A DNA stretch of 64,000 nt, from assembly GCA_949825045.1 (NCBI GenBank), contig OX463813.1, forward strand, positions 8,866,001 through 8,930,000, given 5' to 3'. Shown here in pieces: positions 34,690 through 45,053 of the stretch. The notes under the pieces are model-generated. The model had not been told where the DNA came from. It saw only the letters and a list, made by a program, of their open reading frames with translations, and searched no databases. Made by a program: the position numbers and the translations under genes. The DNA is from Argyresthia goedartella (Eukaryota > Arthropoda > Insecta > Lepidoptera > Argyresthiidae). Within the stretch, counting starts at the first letter, position 1. Every line of letters starts with the position of its first letter.

Positions 34690-34765
34690 TGGCTCATGTC
34701 CGGATTCGAACCAGCATCTCCTGCGCGAGAAGCGAGCTTGAGGCCTACTAGACCACGGAGGTTTG
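34690..34765 (-). mobile_element. SINE family H, head fragment
   Basis: The plus strand has CCGGATTCGAACCAGCATCT (reverse B box), CCTGCGCGAGAAGCGAGCTT and CCTACTAGACCACGGAGG (reverse A box). Together these make the tRNA-like head of family H in minus orientation. It lies 65 bp from family K copy 2. Confidence 0.6.
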
Positions 34766-35060
34766 GCCTATAGAATATCACGCCAATTTACAGCTCCTAT
34801 CGACTTGAACCACATGACTATAACGTTACTTATGCAACAAAGAGCTCCAAGTTGCACACGTTACTAACTATGCGCTCATTGAAAGGCGTAATAGAAGCCC
34901 GTTGCAATTTTTTTAAATTATTGCAACAATTAACTTACATAACCGACTGAAGCTACTAGAAAAACATACGGAAGTGCATGGGGAAATAGCTTTTATGGTA
35001 CTTCTGATAAGGTCGACTGATAATAATCTTTCGGAGGCCGTTTTACAGAACACTGATCAC

Positions 35061-35526
35061 TAGTGATGCAACGAATACGAATACGAATATTCGTATTCGC
35101 CGAATAAAAGACATTAAACGAATATTCGTATTCGGCGAATACGCGCGTCGGTCGACGGCACGTTAATATAAGACGTGTGCATAGGCATTTGGCGAGAAGA
35201 TGTCCATTTTCCAAGTCTGAAAAAACTCGCCCAAAAATATTTTTTACTCAAGCCATGTTCAGTCGCCTCGGAAAGACTTTTTTCAACAGCTGGAAACATC
35301 CAGACTGAAAAAATAAATCGCCTAAAACCAGAAAATCTACAAATTTTATGTTTTTTAAATAAAAATATGCCTATTGTAAATTTTAATTATTAGGGGAATA
35401 GAAATTCATTCATTCAAATAAATTAGTCTTTTATTACCATGGCGAGATATTCGTATTCGTATTCACCGAATAGTAGGTTTGATATTCGTATTCGTATTCG
35501 TAAAAGTAGTATTCGCTGCATCACTA
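35061..35526 (+). mobile_element. Internally deleted hAT element, 466 bp
   Basis: The ends TAGTGATGCAACGAATACG and (inverted) TAGTGATGCAGCGAATAC are hAT-type terminal repeats, followed by many CGAATATTCG/CGAATACG motifs. The interior keeps the C-terminal part of a transposase (35172-35393). The 8-bp flanks CTGATCAC (left) and GTGATCAG (right) are reverse complements of each other, not a direct duplication, which is unusual. A related element is at 50034-50512. Confidence 0.8.
35172..35393 (+). pseudogene. hAT transposase C-terminal fragment
   Basis: The frame contains FPSLKKLAQKYFLLKPCSVA, SERLFSTAGNIQTEKINRL and KPENLQILCFLNKNMP. The S-x-x-SERLFSTAG...R-L-x-P-x-x-x-x-x-L-x-FL pattern is the hAT dimerisation domain, which closes hAT transposases. 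The BED finger and the catalytic core are gone; they were probably lost by internal deletion, because the element's own termini still flank this piece. It cannot encode an active enzyme. Any mobility would need a full-length relative elsewhere in the genome. Confidence 0.88.
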
Positions 35527-35685
35527 GTGATCAGTTGATCACCCTTGATTTCTTTTGCTTAGTTCACTTTGCGGATACCGCCCAAGTGCAAGCTGTAGTC
35601 ACGTGGGATGGGTTCCGCGTTTTTAACATTCTTCAGAAAGGCGGAGGCTCGCAATGCGACTGTTTTTTAAGGGAAATATAAAACT

Positions 35686-35882
35686 GCACATCAATAATAC
35701 TAATTTGCACAGCAAATATACTGATTTTCACAGCAAATATCAGATGAAAGGGTAAAGGGGATGGATAAAGCCCCCTTTATCCTTCTTACTGAACATGTAA
35801 GAACAACAAAAATACTTAAAACATAAAAAGTGTTTTTGCTGATCCTTTTTTTGCTGTGAACATCAGTATTTTTGATGTGCGA
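35686..35882 (+). mobile_element. MITE family C, copy 4
   Basis: The ends ACTGCACATCAATAATACTA and CATCAGTATTTTTGATGTGC surround GAAAGGGTAAAGGGGATGGA, TAAAGCCCCCTTTATCCTTC and GAACATGTAAGAACAACAAA. A 28-bp part of the left arm (ATACTGATTTTCACAGCAAA) is locally duplicated. Confidence 0.8.
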
Positions 35883-36257
35883 TTAAATACTAGCCTTTTT
35901 TTAATATGTTTGTTACGCGATTATTTCGTCAATTATGAATCGATTTTGATGATTCTTATTTTGATTGGTAGGCCATACTTCAGAGTTGGTCCCATATTTT
36001 TTTTTAATTAATTTAACGCTTTTTTGAAAAATCAACGAACACAAACAAATATATACAGATGACGTTTTGGTTTGTGATTCCCTTTAGAAAAAGTTTTGAT
36101 GACGACTTTTCGTGAATATAGACGACATTCGAATCCCGACCGGGGGGGAAGAAATAGGGCTTCAACGTGAAGTCGGTTTTTTTGAAGTTTTTAAATTGGT
36201 TGATTATGTAATGTTATATTATGTACACTTTGGATTTAAAGAAATAGTTCACACATC

Positions 36258-36466
36258 AGGGTCCCGGGTTCGAGTCCCGGTGGGGGCAAATATTTGTTTG
36301 ATGAGAACGGATGTTTGTACCCTAGTCATGGTTGTTTATCTATCTAAGTATAATATTTATCTATATAAGTACGTGTATCGTTGCCTAGTACCCAAGATAC
36401 AGGGAATCCCAGTTTGGGGCTAGATCAATGTGTGTAAATAGTGTCCACGGTATTATTATTATTATC
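36258..36466 (+). mobile_element. SINE family B, truncated within the head
   Basis: It starts AGGGTCCCGGGTTCGAGTCC (B box) and continues through the body to GTGTCCACGG and four TTA units. Confidence 0.88.
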
Positions 36467-38033
36467 ACTTTATCTAGATTATGAGTTACAGACATTTTTG
36501 AGCTTGATGCGACTGAGGCGGTTATTAAGAAAATAACCACTCAAATCTAAATTTACCTTGTACAGTTCAGTATATCTATGCCAGCGGAACCGTAACAAAT
36601 ATTATGAAGGTCCCGTTTCTTACAACATCTGCTGGTTAAAGATCATCGACTAATCCATGGAGGTTAATGGTTATGTGGCACAGTTTCCTGTATAGTCTCA
36701 ATACGAATCGGTATAGCCGCGATGCTATTTATACACGTGTGGAGTGCCTGTGTCTATTCCACCCCATATGGGAAATGGATATTATGTAAATTACGCTCTA
36801 GTTATCAAAAAAAAAATACCACAAAACCCAAAGAACAGATATATTTTAAAATATTGTTTAGGTTATTGCTAATCTATAATTTATTTATTTTTAATGTCAG
36901 GACAATTTTATTTTACAATATGGATAATTATGTATGCCAACAAGTACTTTTTGTCTGTTTTTTTTATTTGAATTATAAAAATTGCTTCATCAACGGCTGC
37001 CATTTTGAAATGAAATAAATTGTCTGATCTTAAATGCAATTATATAAAACTTTATTAAAAGGAAAAAAGTAAAATTAATTAACCAGGCATTTTCTAATAT
37101 AAATATGTACGAATAAATATGCAAGAGGGGTATACAATTAAGTTCAAAGCCCCTTCACAGAGTTACCGACAGCTGACAGCTGACAGTGTCATTGACCTCG
37201 TGTGATATGGTCAGTGCGCATACGAGCCTACTAGGAAATGGTTCTCGTGGTTGGCAATGTAATCCTCATTTGAGGGTGCCAGTACAAATATCGGAGAAAA
37301 ATGCCATGTGGAGCGAAATTTCACGTTGCGTTAGAAGGGCTTTTGAAATAACTAAATTAAACATTAAAAACACCTCCAACACATTGATATTAAGCTTACG
37401 GCTGATATGAAAAAAAAAACGCAACGAAAATGACTAAATAGTTTCTGAGAAGTCCTGAAGCGTTAACCATCAGGGCTCCTGCAGCACCCCCTGGTGGTCT
37501 ACAACCGTAAACGTATCTACGAAACTGTTCTGAAATTATAGCCTGAACGGCTATAATTTCAGAGCATGCAAAAAAAACGCATCAAAATCGTTGCAATAGT
37601 TTTCCTGAAAAGTGGTAACGGACCTACATACATACACACACAAACAACCTCTAACCCCAAACACACTTTTATATCTCCTCCGTTCCGTTCCGTCCGTCTT
37701 GTGGAAAAAATAAGAACACTGGCAAGTATTCATTAACTGCAAATCAGCTTAAATGTCACATGGAGCTAGTTATTTTTGTTTTTCAAACACAGTAAATAAA
37801 AAGAGAAGATTAAGCAAAGCTTCTAAGTAGAGTGCACTGTTTGCAAAACAAAGAGTGTTTGACATCTGAGGTTGTAACTTGATAGACATTGTCAACAGCA
37901 ATAGAGTTTCATTCATCTAAAACTCTGGATATTGACAATTCATTTATCTGAATATCGAAACTCTTTGCTTTGCTTTACTAACATTTACTCTGGAATCACA
38001 GAGCTTTGTAAGTAAACTCAGGAAACGAGACTC

Positions 38034-38100
38034 TTTGCTTACTTACTCTGTGTTTATTATCTAAAAGTTTTAGATAATAAACACAGAGTAAGTAAGCAAA
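38034..38100. repeat. Perfect 67-bp DNA palindrome (33-bp arms, 1-bp centre)
   Basis: The left arm begins TTTGCTTACTTACTCTGTGT and ends ATTATCTAAAA. The right arm is its exact reverse complement, with a single G between. It lies 192 bp past the 3' end of JIL-1 exon 2, inside the intron. Such a sequence would extrude as a cruciform or be transcribed as a hairpin. Confidence 0.95.
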
Positions 38101-38291
38101 CGCCCTCTACATTGAACTAATTTGACAGTTTTCATCCCCATTGGAAATTTAATGCTTAATGACTGGCTCATATGTCCTTTTTTCATTTTGCGTATTGGTT
38201 TCTTTGCGTCGGTAGGAACGTCCTGAAGTAATAGTAGGTTTGATGGAGTATTTAGATAAGGCAGTAGACAAATCTTGCAAAGGAGACTTAC

Positions 38292-38360
38292 CTCCGGTTC
38301 CTAATACTTTGAGCAGGTCAAAATGCGTTATGTCCACCTTTGAAGCTCCGTTAAGGTTAA
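38292..38360 (-). CDS. JIL-1: MSK/JIL-1 kinase, exon 2 (start of kinase domain)
   Basis: This 69-nt exon has an acceptor (gtttcag) at 38361 and a donor (gtaagt) at 38291 on the minus strand. It enters in phase 1 and leaves in phase 1. Joined to exon 1, it reads VNLNGASKVDITHFDLLKVL then GTG. MSK-type kinases carry the same layout: a basic segment, N-L-x-G, then F-x-LLKVLGTGAYGKV, where the glycine-rich ATP loop begins. The loop is completed by exon 3 (split Ala codon, then YGKV). The phase match on both sides supports the call. It is the smallest exon found and lies between introns of 9.6 and 21.7 kb. Confidence 0.95.
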
Positions 38361-38837
38361 CTGAAACAATATATCACATAGTTAGTTCAATATTAACAAA
38401 AAACTTATTACATTCTACAACACATGTTGTAGTTATTTTATTAGGGCTAGGACAATAGCGTCAATAAAAATAAAAAAAAAAAAATTAAATACATCTGGCC
38501 TTTTAATAAATAAAATTGATAATCTAACTCTATGTATCATGCATGACAAATATTTAAATAAAATATTAACAGTTTTTCTTTTCGCTGTGAAATGTAAGAC
38601 AAACATAGTGAGTGTGTAAGAGTCAATATAACTATAATTTTGGTGTAATGTACTCATGTCATTCTATGTTCATTCAACCCTATAAATAAATAGTAATAAA
38701 TGTCAGACATGATTAAGGGGTACATACAAATTATATGATGTAGGGATATACATATTTTTGTGTGTGATAAGGTAATTGCGCTGGCGTAGTTGAAGGCCAA
38801 GAGTTTAATTCATCCCAGGTTTGGTTAAAAACACGTC

Positions 38838-38905
38838 ATGTGATCTTTCAAATACACTTGACTCTGGAAAAAATTATCTCTAATGAGGTTAGCATGTCAT
38901 CTATA
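38838..38905 (+). repeat. Unnamed repeat family P, copy 2
   Basis: CATGTGATCTTTCAAATACA, CTTGACTCTGGAAAAAATTA and TCTCTAATGAGGTTAGCATG match the other two copies. Confidence 0.65.
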
Positions 38906-39242
38906 AGAAGAAATAAATTTTGTCAACTTCGACAGATAGACAGCCCCCTACACCAGCGCCATCTGTAATGAGCTTGTGAGATTAGGTGCCATTGGCAGAT
39001 AATTGTTTAATCATGCCTTGCCGAAGTTAATTTTATAGTAACGATTTTTTAGGATTAGCAGTCAGGTCTCCATAATATTTACTGTAAATATGGGATACCT
39101 TATCATGAAGAATATCATTATTCCTTTTCCTAGCTTTGAGTTTTGGACTCCTAGAGAACAAAGTTTTGCTTATGGATGAGACATTATATAGTTTTAATTA
39201 AGTATTTATCTCCTATATTATTACTGAGTATAAGTAAATTAT

Positions 39243-39359
39243 CTCTCAAAACCAAGGGTAATTGGGACGAGTCGCGATTTTTAACCTTATGCCAAGTAAT
39301 AAAATTTAAAACCTATAACTGAAAAGTGGCGTTATCTAACGCCGTTGGTATTCAAGAGG
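39243..39359. mobile_element. piggyBac-type MITE, 117 bp
   Basis: The right end is ...GGTATTCAAGAGG followed by TTAA. The left end CTCTCAAAACC is preceded by TTAT, an eroded TTAA. The internal order ACCTATAACTGAAAAGTGGC, GTTATCTAACGCC matches the reverse of 50574-50921, which has clean TTAA on both sides. Confidence 0.65.
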
Positions 39360-39993
39360 TTAAGAAGGGTCTAAATGAGTGCATGGCTATGACAATACAC
39401 CACTCCACCTGAAAGTCCTGTCGGTATGTATTGAAGTCTTAAATTAGCAACAAGATAATAAATAACTACTGAAATTATTTAGTCTACAAACATCTCTCTG
39501 TTTGCCAACATATTGCATAAAATTTACAGAAAACAAAATGACTTTTGCTATTAACATTTAAGTATTAATTTACACACAATGTCATTGGTGCAACAACCTG
39601 CATTATGTATTTTCGTAACAATATGAGAGATAAGAATTCTTTAGGTTTTTTAATATGAATCATATATTAACGTAGCATAAGACAGTGCAAACTGCAAACA
39701 AATGTTATCTATAAGCCAAACAGAGGGCGACAGGTTATGTTTAAGAGGTATTCCACTTTGAGCACCGATTTGAAGAGCACCGATTTGAAGAGCACCGATT
39801 TGAAGAGCACCGATCCTATTCCACTTTGAGCACCAAAGTGCTCTTGGGTGCTCTAAGTGGACTAAAATTTATTTTTACATTTTTGTGTACTTTGAGCACC
39901 AATGACTCGGCAGCATTTATTTGTTTTACAGGATGTTATTAAATGAAAGATATCGATAAAAATCACAAGAATCTATATTAATTACATATAATG

Positions 39994-40111
39994 TACAGTC
40001 AAGGACAGATAGAGCCACCCTTTTTGATGAACATTGTAGCGTCCTTATTTCGTAAGTCATAAGTTCTAGGATCGTGTGGCACGGGGTTGACATGACGTGT
40101 CCTCGACTGTA
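39994..40111. mobile_element. Mini Tc1/mariner-type MITE, 118 bp with TA sites
   Basis: TACAGTCAAGGACA on the left and TGTCCTCGACTGTA on the right are inverted repeats with one mismatch, flanked by TA as expected for Tc1/mariner insertions. The short interior has no coding capacity. Confidence 0.75.
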
Positions 40112-40129
40112 CATATGAAATCTGTCTAA

Positions 40130-40189
40130 GCGACATTTAAAAAAGTTTAAATGGTTATCATTCTCCATTTAAACTTTTTTAAATGTCGC
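40130..40189. repeat. Perfect hairpin, 25-bp arms and 10-nt loop
   Basis: GCGACATTTAAAAAAGTTTA then AATGG on the left pairs exactly with its inverse at 40165-40189. The loop is TTATCATTCT. It lies inside the long-TIR element, between the mini-MITE and the exon-like frame. Confidence 0.95.
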
Positions 40190-40407
40190 TTTTTTTTACT
40201 TTCCAATATTATTTATAGCAATTTTTTTATAGTTCCTATTCTTTTTAAAGTATTCCCCCACTATGGCCTGTTTCCTCGTCATAGGAAAAACTGCCAGTTA
40301 CTTAAAAAAATATCAATAAATAATAGTGGATATACCTACTGATATATATTACACATACATACAAATACAGAATCAGATATAACATGCATTTATCTATTTT
40401 AAAACAG

Positions 40408-40613
40408 ATAACGATGTTAGACTTATTATTAATTTTGTTTTAAGAGTCCTACAGGAAAATTGCAAGAATTACGCTGAAATTCGCGAAAAAATTGGAATTT
40501 CTAAATCCCAAAAAAATGCCAAAATAAAGAACCAAATTATAAATAGTATAATAGATGAATATAAGAGTGGCTTTATTTCTCTTGGTCACTGCATTGAAAA
40601 GCTGCGATTTTAA
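40408..40613 (+). CDS. Exon-like open frame inside the long-TIR element
   Basis: After a plausible acceptor (TTTTAAAACAG, ending at 40407) a frame stays open for 67 codons to a TAA at 40611-40613. It reads NDVRLIINFVLRVLQENCKN, YAEIREKIGISKSQKNAKIK, NQIINSIIDEYKSGFISLGH, CIEKLRF. The product is hydrophilic with heptad-like Ile/Leu spacing, predicted mostly helical, and the codon use looks like real coding sequence in an AT-rich region. No ATG lies near the start, so it would be a last exon spliced to something upstream, or a captured host fragment. I do not recognise the family. It could be the remnant of the element's own transposase, but no DDE motif is visible. Confidence 0.35.
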
Positions 40614-41374
40614 GAGATGTTTTTAATTTATTTTATTAGAATATGTAACACCTGAGAAAACGACGGACAGTGGCGGACATAATTACCGCGGCGCGGTCTT
40701 TTAGTACTGTAATATTGCATTTTGTCCGCCCAATACCTCAGGTCTCGCCTGCCGGTACACGCAGGCAAAGTGCAACAGGATAAGAGTAATAATAAGAGCA
40801 CACACACACAGAGCAGTAAGTATGTGTAATTAATAAACATTTTAGTGATTTTTATCGATATCTTTCATTTAATAACGTCCTGTATAACAAATACATCCCA
40901 GTAGGCTGCTGAGTCATTGGTGCTCAATGTGGACAAAAACGTAAAAATAAATTTTAGTCCACTTAGAGCACCCAAGAGCACTTTGGTGCTCAAAGTGGAA
41001 TAGGATCGGTGCTCTTCAAATTGGTGCTCTTCAAATCGGTGCTCAAAGTGGAATACCTCGGTTTAAATGCCCAGATGGATTATGTTTTATTATATGGACT
41101 TTTATTTCATTTTCAGTACCTGTTTAGGAAATCTTGAATCTTAAAATCTTTCACAACTTTTTGCTTGTTTGACCTTAGAGTTGTTGTCCAATTTGGTTCT
41201 TAATAAAGAGTAGGCTTTGTCAGTGATTTTGGAAGGATAAGGGGATTTCTTAATTTCTTGGTACATACTGTTACACACAAAGGAGAGTGAGGCCATAAGC
41301 AACAACAAATGAAAGAGGATGGTACTGGAAGAAGGCCAGGAAACAAGGAATACATGGTTGCAGCTCAAGACGAA

Positions 41375-41625
41375 GACCCGAATGGCCGTGTCGGCAGTGA
41401 CCCTGCCTACGAAGCCAAGGGTCCCGGGTTTGAGTCCTGGTGGGGGCAAATATTTGTTCGATGAGAATAGATGTTTGTACCCTAGTCTTGGTTGTTTATC
41501 TATCCAAGTATAATATTTATCTATATAAGTACATATGAGTATCGTTGTCTAGTACCCAAGATACAGGGAATCCTAGTTTGGGGCTAGATCAAAATGTGTA
41601 AATATTGTCCAAGGTATTATTATAT
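41375..41625 (+). mobile_element. SINE family B, full-length copy
   Basis: The head GACCCGAATGGCCGTGTCGG with B box GGTTTGAGTCC (one change) is followed by the complete body and GTCCAAGGTATTATTA. Decay in the B box implies this copy is transcriptionally weak. Confidence 0.9.
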
Positions 41626-42164
41626 ATTACCGATGGAAATGCACAGACAAAAATAGAGAAGACTCATATTGGCCCCAGAATCAGAACCCACATAGGGGTA
41701 AATAGACCTATGAGTGAAACAATCTTATTGCAGTAATAAAACAAACCTAACAATTTAAAAATGTAAAGACAAGAATGATCAATGTGGAGGATGCAAGAAA
41801 TGTATGCCAGGATTGTAGCAAGTGGAAGTCTTTAGTCACTGCTTAGCCTTCTTCTGGGAAAAAGGCGTGAGCATATGTATTTATGAAATTTAGAAATAGG
41901 TTCCTTGTTTTGTTACAATGAATTAGCCCCAACCACTTGAGTTACAATAGTAACAGAATTTGATAAGAATATTATCAAGGACAGCCATTGGTACTACTGT
42001 GTTACTTTGTATTGAGTTAGCCAATAATTAAGTGTAACTATAGTAAAACACAAAGAAAAGGTTTTATTTAAATGCTCTAAAATGAAGAAAAAAAACCTTA
42101 AAATTGAATCAAACCCATAAATTTATTAATTTACTCAAAGTAAACATAAACATATATTTTATAT

Positions 42165-45041
42165 CCTCCTGCAGCCCAATGTACGTTTTAAAAGACACAC
42201 ACATATACTCTATATCCGCCCAGGACTGCTAAAACTTTCTGTAAAATATACGCCGAATGCCCCTTTAAACGGACATCAACTTTAGGCTAAAACAATGTTT
42301 AAATTTCGCGCGCTACCGCCATCGTGTTTTGCTATTTTTGTTGCTATGTTGTCAGCCTGTGATCATAGACAAGAAACGTCAAAGAGGAATTTGACAGATG
42401 AGAAAAAATTGGTGATCATGGCGCAGGCACGAAGAGGTGGTATGTTAAATCCATTTTAATCTCTTATTTCGTTATGGTTTTGATTAAAACTATTACTAAT
42501 ATCAATACCTTGGTGACTGTAGTTATGGAAAATACTTTTATTTCAAAAATAAAAGTTATAGTTGATTTTAAAAAGTGGGTTGTTCTTTTAAAAGGACACT
42601 GGGCCGCTCTTATATACAGAGGTCATTTACTCGTGTCCCTTTATAATGACATCGGGCTGATATCAGGTAATTCTTTGAATTTTTTGCAGGTTTAAATGAT
42701 AGAGATATATCGGACATCTTAGAACATTCTGAAACTGAGGATTTTATTCCAAGTGACGACGATATTGATGACACTGAGTATAATGTACAAGATAGTGAAA
42801 TCAGCAGCTCATCTTCATCTGATTCCGATGAAGATCAAGAGGAAATTGAATATGCTCCTACATTCACTACCTCCCGAGGACGATCCCTACTTCGAGGTCG
42901 TATTGCTGGCACTAGAAGGTCACGTTCAGGTTTTCGCGGCAGAGGTACTAGACTTGGAAATTACACCCGAGACCAAAGCTTACCTTCAGGATCTGGATCC
43001 ACTGGTGACAAATGTTGGGACGTAACGGCATTTGTTCCACGAGAACTACAATTATCCGAGCCAGCGTACATTCCAATTGATAGCGAAGACTTTGACAATA
43101 TTTCATATTTTCGCCAGTACATTGACGAAGAAATAATGAGTCTAATGGTTGAAAAAACAAATCAAACAGCGGTTTTAAAAACAGGTAAAAGCTTGGATCT
43201 TACTGTCAAAGAATGTCACATTTATTTTGGCATTAGCTTGGTTATGGCAACCATTAACTATCCATCTATTCGAATGTACTGGGAAACACAGTATCGCGTA
43301 GCTTTAATAGCCAATGCTATGACTCGGAATAGATTTCTTATGCTCCGTAACTCCATGAAATTGGTGTTCGATCCGGATGTCACAGCAGATGCTAAGTCAA
43401 AAGATAAGCTTTGGAAGGTACGCCCACTCATTGAAAAAGTGCAGACTGGTTGTCGTTCTCAGCTAAAAGAACAACGTCTGAGCATCGATGAAATGATCAT
43501 ACCTTTCACGGGTCACTGTGGCATCCGCATTTACTGCCCGGGTAAACCAAATCCGGTCGGGATAAAAGCCTTCGTACTTGCTAACCCCAATGGTATGATT
43601 TGCGATTTCAATGTCTACGAAGGCTCTACTACTTACCCTCAACTGGAAGCTGCTGATCTTGGATTAGGAGAGAAAGCTGTAGTAAGCCTGACGGAAACTC
43701 TTGTCCCTGGCCATATTTTGTACTGTGACAGATTCTTTACGAGTCAAAAACTTGTAGAGGAACTTGACAAAAGAGGGCTTGGTTGCACTGGAACTCTGAT
43801 GAAAAACCGAATCCCAAAAGAGGTTAGAGGATTGCTCTTGAGTGACAAAGATATGAAGAAAAAAGGAAGAGGAGAATCTCAAGTTGTGACAAGACGGGAC
43901 AAAAAAATGGCAGTAACAAAATGGTACGACAACAAGCCAGTTTTAATGCTGTCGTCAGTTGAGGCAAAAGATGACGAAGACACATGTCAAAGATGGTGCA
44001 AGAAGGAGAAAAAGTACATTACCATAAAGAGACCCAGATCTATACGTCAATATAACAAAAACATGGGAGGCGTAGATTTGGCAGATCGTCTGTTAGCGGT
44101 ATGCCCGAATAGGTACCGAACCAATAAGTGGACTCAGAGATTTATCGCTCACATGATCGATCTTTCAGCCTCTAATTCATGGTTGTTGTACAAAAAAGAT
44201 CGGAAATCAAAAGGAATCCGAAAGATAGACCAACTGAGAAAATTCAAGCTGGGCCTTGGAGAATCTTTGATATATTCCAACCAAATAGAGACTGAAGCTG
44301 AATCGGACATGGAAAATGTATCAGCTATAAACGATGCAACAGAATCTGGAGACGAAGTATCCTTAATCCCTCAGAAGAGACGCAAAACTGTTCCTGTACC
44401 CGTCCCACCGAAAATACAAAGAACAGCCCAAGCCAAACATTTGCCAATATTAAGCGATGTGCAAGGCAGGTGCAGAGCTTGTCATAAAAATAAGACTTAC
44501 TTTCAGTGCTCAAGTTGTGGTGTACGATTGTGCCTTACAAGGAAAAGCAATTGTTATGTTAAGTTTCATAAAGATTAGCTAATGGCATGGTTATTCCTTA
44601 GATTCCTAAGAGTCAGAATTATTACCTTCCTAAGAGTGATCTCTCGAATTGTGATTTAGTTTATTAAGAAAATATGTCTAATATCTTTGTTAATATCATA
44701 CACCTAAATTTAATAAAAGTTGATTCAAAAATAGCTTGCTTTTTTACAAAATAAACGCCCAATGTCTCTTATAACGGACACTGTTTTTTTAGCTAGTGAA
44801 ATAATAAACGCCCAGTGTCCATTAAAAGGGACATACTATTTTCGAATAAATAATGCTTAAAACCTACTCTATAATGTAAATACATTTCCAAAAAAATGTT
44901 TAAAAAAATCCTACCCTACTTAATAGAAAAAAAAAGACGACTTAAGTCTTGGGCGTTTATCACATTGGAAATAATGTCATTTATAAAGGACACTCGGGCC
45001 ATTATTTAGTAGTTCCAAATTATTTCCTGGGCTGCAGGAGG
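42165..45041 (+). mobile_element. Complete piggyBac-type transposon, 2,877 bp
   Basis: Perfect 14-bp inverted repeats CCTCCTGCAGCCCA (42165-42178) and TGGGCTGCAGGAGG (45028-45041) are flanked on both sides by ATAT (42161-42164 and 45042-45045). The CC...GG ends, the 4-bp AT-only duplication and the encoded transposase fit the piggyBac superfamily, although the usual duplication is TTAA. Palindromic TGTCC-TTATAA-GGACA type motifs recur near both ends (around 42257, 42590, 42645, 44765, 44815 and 44985). A poly(A) signal AATAAA lies at about 44712. Intact ends and an open transposase suggest recent activity. Confidence 0.9.
42418..44578 (+). CDS. piggyBac-type transposase, 636 aa, one intron
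   Basis: Exon 1 is 42418-42439 (MAQARRG plus one base) and exon 2 is 42690-44578. The 250-bp intron has GTATGT and TTTTTGCAG ends, and the join keeps the frame. The N-terminus is acidic and Ser-rich (ILEHSETEDFIPSDDDIDD, then SSSSSSDSDEDQEE), as in other piggyBac transposases. The catalytic RNase H-like core has the three aspartates at about 274 (SIDEM), 354 (YCDRFF) and 470 (NMGGVDLADRL). The C-terminus has a cysteine-rich domain, RCRACHKNKTYFQCSSCGVR then LCL, about residues 598-626. The length is close to other family members (around 590-640). No stop or frameshift was seen, so it could encode an active cut-and-paste enzyme. The sense strand is opposite to the host kinase gene. Confidence 0.95.
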
Positions 45042-45053
45042 ATATACAGGCAA

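Larger units (their letters stand above)
16563..38291 (-). other. JIL-1/MSK intron 2 (21.7 kb)
   Basis: This lies between exons 38360-38292 and 16562-16429. No host coding exon was recognised. It carries SINEs, MITEs, palindromes and repeat fragments listed separately. Parts with nothing I can support are 16563-17359, 17951-19020 (apart from a GCACACGAAGGGTTCCGTA family J scrap near 18990), 21880-22880, 23824-24569, 28001-29507, 30805-31235, 32111-33940 and 36467-38033. Confidence 0.85.
39745..41059. mobile_element. Long-TIR element, 1,315 bp
   Basis: The ends are inverted repeats of about 220 bp starting GAGGTATTCCACTTTGAGCA. Each arm has tandem GAAGAGCACCGATTT units (three on the left, two on the right, the outer one diverged), then ATCCTATTCCACTTTGAGCA and CCCAAGAGCACTTTGGTGCT-type motifs, and ends near ATCGATAAAAATCAC. 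The centre contains a mariner-like mini-element (39994-40111), a perfect hairpin (40130-40189) and an exon-like open frame (40408-40613). No clean target duplication is seen; GTTTAA lies near both ends. The superfamily is unknown. Confidence 0.8.

Noticed and set aside
38240..38458. A plus-strand 72-codon frame over JIL-1 exon 2
   Set aside because: It is the antisense of the kinase exon; the exon has proper splice sites and conserved residues on the minus strand.
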